From positions 1-13,669 of the forward strand of contig JAJYSI010000032.1 of the NCBI GenBank assembly GCA_021793635.1: a stretch of DNA of 13,669 nt. Direction: 5' to 3'. Source of the DNA: Bacteroidota bacterium (lineage in GTDB: Bacteria > Bacteroidota > Ignavibacteria > Ignavibacteriales > Ignavibacteriaceae). Made by a program: the position numbers and the translations under genes. A model generated the notes under the pieces. The model made no database searches. It had not been told where the DNA came from and worked only from the letters and a program-made list of their open reading frames with translations. This document shows positions 7,751 through 13,669 of this stretch, piece after piece; the first letter of the stretch is position 1; the number at the start of each line of letters is the position of its first letter.

Positions 7751-7756
7751 CTCCTT
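7751..7756 (-). promoter_or_regulatory. Ribosome binding site of pstS
   Basis: AAGGAG on the minus strand, 7 bases before the pstS ATG. It is the strongest Shine-Dalgarno in the window, fixes the pstS start, and shows that this organism uses SD-led initiation. Confidence 0.8.
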
Positions 7757-7797
7757 ATGTAAATATAAATAATTTGTGAAATAATTTTAAATCAAAT

Positions 7798-8826
7798 TTA
7801 GAAACTGAAAAAGAAAGTTGCTCTAAGTAAAACATCTGCCTTTGAACCGGAAAGACCGTATGAAGTATACTCAATATTCGGCATAATATGAACGTTTTTT
7901 CTCACTGCGAAGTCAAGAGCGCCCATTATTAAATTCTGCGTGCTGTTTGCAATAGTTGTGTTTTTAGTATTTGCGTCAGGTGTATAGCTGTCATATCTTG
8001 CAACAAATCGAATATTATCCGAAAGACCAACCCATCCGTTTAGGCTAATGCCATTTCTTTGTAAAGTTGAACCGTCTGCTTCACCGTGATCGATTGCATT
8101 AACAAAACCTTGCGCGCCAAGACTAAACTCCTTGGTTGCGTAATTTACAATTACATCACCGGTCTTAGCATATTTTGAAGCAGGCGCTCCTGAATATTGA
8201 CCGTCAAGTAAAATTGTAAACCCTGAAGTTGGAATAAATTGCAAGAAAAGATAACCGGACTTATATCTTGCTTGTCCTGTATTTGTAGTTTGACCCGGTA
8301 AAAATGAATCACCGTTGCCGGTATTGTTCCCGAGCAAAAGACCGGCAGAAAAAGCATCTGAAAATTTTTGCGTTAGAGAAATACCAAGATCTCTTGAAGC
8401 GCTGATGCCATGTAAATCTTGAATTGTTTTTTCAAGCGGGCGGTATCCGAAAATACCTTCAGCCATATTGATATTCCAGGTACCTTGAAGACCGATGGCA
8501 AGATCGCCGTTTCCGACTGCATTTTTCCAGTCTAAGAAAGCATCTTTAACCATTGTTGATAATTTCCCGTTGCCGAGGTTTGATGCTGTAGGATCTGATT
8601 CTAAACGAAATCTTGCCCACATGTCAGTTGAAATAGTATAATCTGCGGTCAAATAAATCCTTCTAAATTCAAATGCCTGCAGATTAGTTTGAGCAGCATC
8701 GTGATAAGAAGTAATATAATAGTAATCACCGAACATCAACCCGCTGAACTTTGGACCTTTGTCCTGCGCATTAGCAAGACCGGCAAAAACCAAAAAGGAA
8801 AAGAATAGTAATGATAGTTTTTTCAT
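7798..8826 (-). CDS. OprP/OprO-like phosphate-selective outer-membrane porin
   Basis: This 342-aa protein has a signal peptide (MKKL start, hydrophobic run, cleavage after ANA at 18-20). Alternating aromatic/polar strands follow throughout and it ends in ATFFFSF, the terminal Phe expected for an outer-membrane beta-barrel. The N-terminal pattern fits the porin O/P family: FEFRRIYLTADYTISTDMWARFRLESD (shown by FEFRRIYL at about 52-59), then MVKDAFLDWKN. RDLGISLTQKF near the middle and a final IMPNIEYTSYG strand are also typical. Its likely role is passage of phosphate across the outer membrane. Context supports this: it is the first gene after the Pho box and lies 54 bp before pstS on the same strand. 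Substrate preference cannot be proved from sequence; a polyphosphate or general anion porin is possible. Confidence 0.85.
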   Translation of the reverse strand: MKKLSLLFFSFLVFAGLANAQDKGPKFSGLMFGDYYYITSYHDAAQTNLQAFEFRRIYLTADYTISTDMWARFRLESDPTASNLGNGKLSTMVKDAFLDWKNAVGNGDLAIGLQGTWNINMAEGIFGYRPLEKTIQDLHGISASRDLGISLTQKFSDAFSAGLLLGNNTGNGDSFLPGQTTNTGQARYKSGYLFLQFIPTSGFTILLDGQYSGAPASKYAKTGDVIVNYATKEFSLGAQGFVNAIDHGEADGSTLQRNGISLNGWVGLSDNIRFVARYDSYTPDANTKNTTIANSTQNLIMGALDFAVRKNVHIMPNIEYTSYGLSGSKADVLLRATFFFSF

Positions 8827-8917
8827 AGTTTTTTACTTTGATTTGTTATTAAATAATTAATTAGAAATTCATGGTTAAAATTGACGTTGCAATATTAGAC
8901 AGAAAAATTCTCCTGTG

Positions 8918-8956
8918 TGTTAATGGAAGGTTATGGTTATGTTAAGAAATTGTTAA
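8918..8956 (-). promoter_or_regulatory. Pho box: four 11-bp-spaced TTAACA-type direct repeats upstream of the porin-pst operon
   Basis: On the minus strand the units are TTAACA (8951-8956), TTAACA (8940-8945), ATAACC (8929-8934) and TTAACA (8918-8923), each exactly 11 bp from the next. PhoB/PhoP-type regulators bind direct repeats with this helical spacing, and B. subtilis PhoP uses TTAACA-like hexamers. The array starts 92 bp upstream of the porin ATG. A possible -10 element TAATAT lies at 8892-8897, 20 bases downstream of the last unit (weak call). Four units would fit two regulator dimers. Confidence 0.7.
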
Positions 8957-8964
8957 TGGATGAA

Positions 8965-8987
8965 ACGCCTGCCAAGTATACAGGCGT
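8965..8987 (-). terminator. Stem-loop after the 456-aa outer-membrane protein gene, probable terminator
   Basis: ACGCCTG (8965-8971) and CAGGCGT (8981-8987) form a perfect 7-bp GC-rich stem with a 9-base loop, 18 bases past the stop codon of the upstream minus-strand gene and just before the Pho box. No good T-run follows on the minus strand (TTCATCC), so efficient intrinsic termination is uncertain. Its position between two transcription units is the main support. Confidence 0.5.
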
Positions 8988-9005
8988 ATTAAGCTGTTGT
9001 TTTTA

Positions 9006-10376
9006 TTAGAAGTTAAGAGGGTAAATAAATGATACTCTCGGTTCAATTCTCTTTTGGGGCTGATAATCAATTACGTTATTGTTTGCATCTCTGATTGGGG
9101 TGAATGTCCATTTGTAAATCATCGAAACAAGTATATAAGGCATTGGTTTATAACCAAATTCAAAATACATGAATGAATTGTTGTCAACTTTCAGAATTTG
9201 AGACTCTGCACTGATATTCGTTTTATCATATCCGCCTCTAACTACAATCGGCATACCTTCGGGTGAAACGTTTGCAACAAAATGGAGAATTCCGCTATCC
9301 GGTGTTTTATCAAGACGCTGGTAACTGCCTATTACGTCAAGCGCTCCAAGAAAATGTAAATCTATTTCGCCAAAATATCCGTTATCCGGATTAGTTATGG
9401 AAGCTAACAAATCTGCTTTACTCGAAAAAGTACCGGAGGCCGTATCAAATTGATATCTTTGAATTTCATACATCGAATTAAAATATGAGGCAATATATTG
9501 AGCCTGGTTAAATCGTCTTTCAAGCTTTGCTGATGCATTAAGAATTCCCAATCCATTCATTTCCACCATGATTCCAGTTGCAACTCCGCCGCCGTAATTT
9601 ATAATCTTAGTGAAATCAGAATATAGTTGAAGATTGAACAAGCTGGAATTTATAAGTGGTAAACCTAAGTCGATGCCGATAATTTGCATTCTGCCTTTAT
9701 CTTCCGGTTTCAAAGCATATGATGTGGGACCTACTGGCGGAACTGGCCCGGCTTTACTATAATCCGGAACATAAACAACCCCCGAATATTTATTAAAATC
9801 AACTGCATAAGTTCCACCAACTTCCAGATTGCCAATTATGGGGATATTAGCTAAAGTTGTAAATCTTAACGGTCTAACATAACCTCTTACTGCGGTTACT
9901 CCTGCCTCTGCAAACGTGCTGTATATCGACTCAAAACCAAAATTACCAAAATCGATATCGCTTACTAAGCCTATTTTTCTTGTGTCAATACTTGGGCTAT
10001 TGTTATACTGATACATTATGCTTCCGTGCCCAAGGTTATAATAATCTAGTGCGCCTAGCTTTATATAAACGGGGTCATGTTTCTCGCCATATCTTAAATA
10101 ACGAATAATACTTAAGTAATCCGAAAGTTCATTAAAATTTTCTTCCCGGATATTTCCATTTTTATTGATGTCAAAATTCAGGTCTAAGCCCACTCCCCAA
10201 TTCCCTAAAGCAATCTCGGGCCGGATATGGAAAGAATAATACAACTCACCATCTATCCAATCCAATCCCATACCACCGTCAAAATAACCATTGCCTGGTC
10301 TTGGATAAAAAGCTTCTTGAGAATATACTGGTTTAATCAGGACTAACAACAGAGCAAAAAGTAAAATTTGTTTCAT
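9006..10376 (-). CDS. Predicted outer-membrane beta-barrel protein, unknown function
   Basis: This 456-aa protein has a signal peptide (MKQ, hydrophobic run to about 17, cleavage near VYSQ at 17-20). The rest is rich in alternating hydrophobic/polar strands with Gly, Asn and aromatic residues, and it ends in VSFIYPLNF, the Phe-terminated last strand of an outer-membrane barrel. Recognisable stretches are LGALDYYNLGHGSIMYQYNN (shown by NLGHGSIMY, about 113-121), RGYVRPLRF, and KRIEPRVSF near the end. It resembles conserved uncharacterised outer-membrane proteins that I cannot name; function is not assigned. It does not look like PorV or a TonB-dependent receptor (no plug domain). It lies 56 bp after the C25/T9SS gene on the same strand, so it may be co-transcribed and serve the same surface process. 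A hairpin follows it. Confidence 0.75.
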   Translation of the reverse strand: MKQILLFALLLVLIKPVYSQEAFYPRPGNGYFDGGMGLDWIDGELYYSFHIRPEIALGNWGVGLDLNFDINKNGNIREENFNELSDYLSIIRYLRYGEKHDPVYIKLGALDYYNLGHGSIMYQYNNSPSIDTRKIGLVSDIDFGNFGFESIYSTFAEAGVTAVRGYVRPLRFTTLANIPIIGNLEVGGTYAVDFNKYSGVVYVPDYSKAGPVPPVGPTSYALKPEDKGRMQIIGIDLGLPLINSSLFNLQLYSDFTKIINYGGGVATGIMVEMNGLGILNASAKLERRFNQAQYIASYFNSMYEIQRYQFDTASGTFSSKADLLASITNPDNGYFGEIDLHFLGALDVIGSYQRLDKTPDSGILHFVANVSPEGMPIVVRGGYDKTNISAESQILKVDNNSFMYFEFGYKPMPYILVSMIYKWTFTPIRDANNNVIDYQPQKRIEPRVSFIYPLNF

Positions 10377-10432
10377 TTACATAATCTTCAGAAAATTTAT
10401 TACGAATATAGTATAATATTTTTGAAATGAAT

Positions 10433-13400
10433 TTATCGAACGATCGCTAATTTTTGAATAACATTATCAGTCGAACCGGCTCTTTTAATTTCTACCTTGT
10501 AAAAGTAAACCCCGTTTGCAAGAAGGTCGCCGTCTTCGTCCCTGCCATCCCAATAAATCTTATTGAAATCATAGTTCAATTGTGATGAATAGACTTTTAT
10601 TTTTTTAATCAATCTGCCTGCGACGGTGTAGATGAAAATATCTAATTCGTCGGGCATCTGTGGCAATTTAAATGTAAAATAAGTGCCGCCGCTAAAGGGA
10701 TTAGGATAATTATAAACCTCCTGAATATTAAACTTGCTTGATACAACAAAGTTTCTAGAAATTCCTGCTGAATCGACGATTCTGCCTGAAGCATTTTTCC
10801 CCATCACCGTAAGAGTATAATTTCCATCCGCTAAAGTTGGAGTATAAGACGCGGTAAATTTCGGATTCGAGGAATTATATTGATACATTAAAGTGGAAAT
10901 ATTGTTTGAATAGTAAACCGGATTTCCATTTAGAAAAATACTAACGGCAGAAGTATCAGTAATTGAAAGATTTGAAGGATCATACAGAGCAATTTTAATT
11001 TTAGGATGATTTGAAATATAATCACCATCCATAATATCGTTTCCGTTAAACGTAATTTTTAGAGAAGGAATGGAAGTATCGCTTTTAACGAAAAATGGAA
11101 TTGAAAAAACATTATTATCCTTATATAGTTCTGGAATTTTATTATCCGGGTCAATGGTAATATAAAAACTTTTTTCACCGGCATTCGTCGGTGTATAATT
11201 TAGATTGAAGAGTCGCCTACTTCCGGGATTAAGGCTATCTATCAGAGATTCATAAATTTTATTTTTTGAATTATCTGAATTAGTCATCTCAACTAGAACA
11301 TTGAAACTATCTGCGGGGACTTCTCCGGCATTATAAACGTAGAATTGCAAATTTTCATTTGTACCAACAAGAACAGAATCACTTGAGATAGAAACAACCT
11401 GGTAATTTGTGCCAAGCTCAGCCAATCCAGTAAAATTGACTCCAATTAATTTTATCGCCGGAGAAATACCGGCAGAAGAAGCATGCATTTCTGCATCCAA
11501 TTTTAGATTAGGATATTTTCTGGAGTCAATAAAACTTAAATCAGCGAAATTATTAATTACAGTCAGATAATTTAATGTATCAGAAGAACCGTCTGCCTTT
11601 ATTCCAATAGGTCTGAATTTTATCGACCCATCTGAAGAAATATTTTGATTAACCTGCATTGATTGCCATTTAGATGCTGGCCCGATATTATTAGTAATCA
11701 TTCGCCCGGCAACTGCAGGTACTGAAAAAATTGAATCAATTGACACTAACCCGTTGTATGGTCCTTCAATTCCTTCCGGAACTGAACCTTTTGCAGCACC
11801 CTTCTGCCCTATAATTGCCCACGAACCTCTAAAATTTAATGAATCGATCAAAGCGCTGCCTATAGTTTTGATTGCTGTTTTCAAAGCGGCCGTTATATTA
11901 TTTGCTGCATCATCAGCAACACCCATTAATACAATCTTACCATTAGGTATTGAATTAATAAGGTTCACTAATTGCTGCATGTTTGCAGGTTGATTAAAAA
12001 GGTTATACCAAGCAGTTGTATCTATTGCAAAAGAATTCTGATCGAGAACAGCTATTCCCATCCCTGCAAAATATGTGTTAGATAAAATATTATTTCCATT
12101 TATCAAAATTGAGCAGCTGGCGCCGGAATAATAACCTTCAGATATAACTGAAATTTTTATCGAATCTTGTGATAGATGAAGATTAGTATTTGAAAAACTT
12201 ACATTATTATTATTCTGGTTTTCAAAAGATGTTGAATCAGCGAGGTAAAATTTATAATTGCCTGAATTCAGAAATGATTTAGGCTGTGAAAATAAGGAAT
12301 TCTGATCATCTATTTTATAACGTACCCAATATCTATTTCCGGGAGTAAGATTAGAAAGGCTTATATGTGTAATAAAGGGTTGCGCAGAATCCGAGAACTG
12401 GTTATATGTTTGAAAGTTTGCTTCGAGAGATGTCTGAATGATGATGTTGAAATTTATCGACTTATTCAAAGTAGGACTAAGAACATCAATAAAATTAAGA
12501 GCTGAATTTTCGACCTTATTTGCTATCAAATCTTTAAGGCTTTCAGATGCTACATAGAAAGTAGTCTGCGCAGTATTATCAGTTTTATAAATCTCATCCA
12601 CATAATCATTGGGATCAATAATAATTTGTACAGAATGAGTACCCGGCATAGATTTAACATTTAGCCAGACACTTAACGTATCTGAAATATCGGGTAACCG
12701 GATAGTTAAGTTTTTTATTTCTACTGATTTGTCCGGTAATGAATGAATTATTTTTACCTGAAGACTATCATTCAGTGCTAATCCAAAATTATGCACGACG
12801 AATTTCATTAAAGTTGAATCATCATTTTCAGTAATTGAATTGTCCTGAAAATTAATATCATCTTGACCTATTTCTAAGTTTGGTTTATTTGGAATTTTTA
12901 TTCCGATGACAGGATCACCAAGTAGTGAATTAGTATATGAAAAATCATTAAATACTTCCGAACCTCCGTAAAGATCAAACATCTGGATTTTCGCATTTAA
13001 ATGAGCTGCTCCAACTTGATGCAATGTATCCAGTAATAGAGAACGATAGAATAAAATTGGTACTGTTGTAGCAGTAGTTGTAAAACCAAGAGACGAATTG
13101 CCGAGATAAGCTATAGCTTGCCCGGTATTGCTTAAAAGAAATCTTTCACCAAAACAGACAATGTCAGGTTCTGCAAATTTATTTGTTGAACAACCAAAAT
13201 CAGTCATCAATGAATTTTTACCTACATTGTTTTCAAGCTGGGTCGTTTCGTTAATGCTATTATCCCAGGTAGCAGTACCGCTATGCCCTATATATGAGAT
13301 GAATACTCCGCCGGTTGAAATTGCAGACTGTACCTGACCGGGAGTATAGGGACCAAAGTTTGTAGAAGGATTAATTGTTTTATAAAAATGAGAATATTCT

Positions 13401-13669
13401 CCAGCTATTGGTTTAGGCTCCAATAGCTCGGTTATTATGGAATCATTAACTGTTTTAAGTTGATCAATTTCTGATTGACTGGTAGCGTCACCCCCGGAAA
13501 AAAGTAAATACCTTTTATTGAATTCATCGTATGGGGAATTATAGTTATTGACAACTTTATTTAAATAATAATTTAGATCTGAAGAATTATTTATTGGGAT
13601 TCTTCCAACCATCATTTGAGGAATTGCAATAGAACTGTCACCCCAAACAGCATACCAAATATCACTAAC
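10433..13669 (-). CDS. Gingipain-like C25 cysteine peptidase with CARDB, FAM3/ILEI-like and T9SS C-terminal sorting domains, 5' partial
   Basis: The frame is open to the right edge, so the N-terminus is missing; 18 codons lie upstream of the first in-window Met at 13615. Residues here count from that Met. About 1-240 are the C25 catalytic domain: IWYAVWGD then VGRIP, YIGHSGTATWD with catalytic-type H111, and DFGCSTNKF with C142, followed by a SLLGDP block. A CARDB/Ig-like domain follows (about 245-355), then a fibronectin-III-like stretch (375-450). About 485-615 resembles eukaryotic FAM3/ILEI (FAGMGIAVLDQ, GKIVLMGVADDA, LNFRGSWAIIGQKGAAKG). A DARKYP-like segment (FIDSRKYPNLKL, about 695-706) and a second CARDB (735-845) come next. 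The end (967-1060: YNYPNPF, WDGRDEDGD, NGVYFYKV, KLAIVR) is a type A T9SS sorting domain. It is therefore probably exported and anchored at the cell surface. It may be a secreted protease or a PorU-like sortase relative; true PorU lacks such a tail. Confidence 0.88.
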   Translation of the reverse strand, partial: VSDIWYAVWGDSSIAIPQMMVGRIPINNSSDLNYYLNKVVNNYNSPYDEFNKRYLLFSGGDATSQSEIDQLKTVNDSIITELLEPKPIAGEYSHFYKTINPSTNFGPYTPGQVQSAISTGGVFISYIGHSGTATWDNSINETTQLENNVGKNSLMTDFGCSTNKFAEPDIVCFGERFLLSNTGQAIAYLGNSSLGFTTTATTVPILFYRSLLLDTLHQVGAAHLNAKIQMFDLYGGSEVFNDFSYTNSLLGDPVIGIKIPNKPNLEIGQDDINFQDNSITENDDSTLMKFVVHNFGLALNDSLQVKIIHSLPDKSVEIKNLTIRLPDISDTLSVWLNVKSMPGTHSVQIIIDPNDYVDEIYKTDNTAQTTFYVASESLKDLIANKVENSALNFIDVLSPTLNKSINFNIIIQTSLEANFQTYNQFSDSAQPFITHISLSNLTPGNRYWVRYKIDDQNSLFSQPKSFLNSGNYKFYLADSTSFENQNNNNVSFSNTNLHLSQDSIKISVISEGYYSGASCSILINGNNILSNTYFAGMGIAVLDQNSFAIDTTAWYNLFNQPANMQQLVNLINSIPNGKIVLMGVADDAANNITAALKTAIKTIGSALIDSLNFRGSWAIIGQKGAAKGSVPEGIEGPYNGLVSIDSIFSVPAVAGRMITNNIGPASKWQSMQVNQNISSDGSIKFRPIGIKADGSSDTLNYLTVINNFADLSFIDSRKYPNLKLDAEMHASSAGISPAIKLIGVNFTGLAELGTNYQVVSISSDSVLVGTNENLQFYVYNAGEVPADSFNVLVEMTNSDNSKNKIYESLIDSLNPGSRRLFNLNYTPTNAGEKSFYITIDPDNKIPELYKDNNVFSIPFFVKSDTSIPSLKITFNGNDIMDGDYISNHPKIKIALYDPSNLSITDTSAVSIFLNGNPVYYSNNISTLMYQYNSSNPKFTASYTPTLADGNYTLTVMGKNASGRIVDSAGISRNFVVSSKFNIQEVYNYPNPFSGGTYFTFKLPQMPDELDIFIYTVAGRLIKKIKVYSSQLNYDFNKIYWDGRDEDGDLLANGVYFYKVEIKRAGSTDNVIQKLAIVR

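Noticed and set aside
9006..10376. Barrel gene as PorV of the type IX secretion system
   Set aside because: Adjacency to a C25 gene suggested it, but I see none of the FadL-like features of PorV and the sequence pattern differs.
10377..10432. Promoter between the C25 gene and the 456-aa barrel (TATACT-like element)
   Set aside because: The gap is only 56 bp and AT-rich; a TATACT match without a supporting -35 is expected by chance.
11754..11993. 79-aa plus-strand open frame inside the C25 gene
   Set aside because: It is antisense to a strongly supported coding region with clear domain matches, and shows no start signal or recognisable protein features.

Overview
The window looks like the chromosome of an AT-rich bacterium of the Bacteroidota/Chlorobiota/Ignavibacteriota (FCB) group. 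The main reason is the large gene at the right edge. It encodes a gingipain-like C25 cysteine peptidase that ends in a type IX secretion (T9SS) C-terminal sorting domain. Two beta-barrel outer-membrane proteins with C-terminal Phe fit a Gram-negative of this group. A clear AAGGAG ribosome binding site before pstS argues for a lineage that still uses Shine-Dalgarno signals, which suits Ignavibacteria better than Bacteroidia. The lineage call is an inference.

Layout. (1) Bases 1-1452, plus strand: the C-terminal part of a hybrid histidine kinase. It has the tail of an HATPase domain, then receiver 1 and receiver 2, and then an in-frame TAA at 916-918 that cuts receiver 2 in half. The same frame continues past the stop with the rest of receiver 2 and a complete receiver 3. 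(2) 1545-3008, plus strand: gltX, glutamyl-tRNA synthetase. (3) 3009-3216: an intergenic stretch between convergent genes, holding short CTCTGTG/CTCTGCG-type repeats and a 13-bp perfect inverted repeat. (4) 8826 down to 3217, minus strand: a phosphate-uptake operon in the order OprP/O-like porin, pstS, pstC, pstA, pstB, phoU. The genes are tightly spaced or overlapping, except for a 112-bp repeat-rich gap before phoU. (5) 8827-9005: the operon's control region. It has four TTAACA-type repeats at exact 11-bp spacing, read here as a Pho box, with a hairpin just upstream that probably ends the preceding transcript. (6) 13669 down to 9006, minus strand: the C25/T9SS cell-surface protein (its 5' end lies outside the window) followed by a 456-aa outer-membrane protein of unknown function.

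How the genes work together. The porin would carry phosphate across the outer membrane and PstS would bind it in the periplasm. PstC and PstA form the inner-membrane channel, PstB drives transport with ATP, and PhoU damps both transport and Pho signalling. No phoB/phoR pair is in the window, and nothing links the truncated hybrid kinase to phosphate control. The C25 protein and its barrel partner may form a separate two-gene surface module.

The observations most worth a second look are the clean in-frame stop in the hybrid kinase, the four-unit Pho box, the FAM3/ILEI-like domain inside the C25 protein, and the small inverted-repeat element between gltX and phoU.
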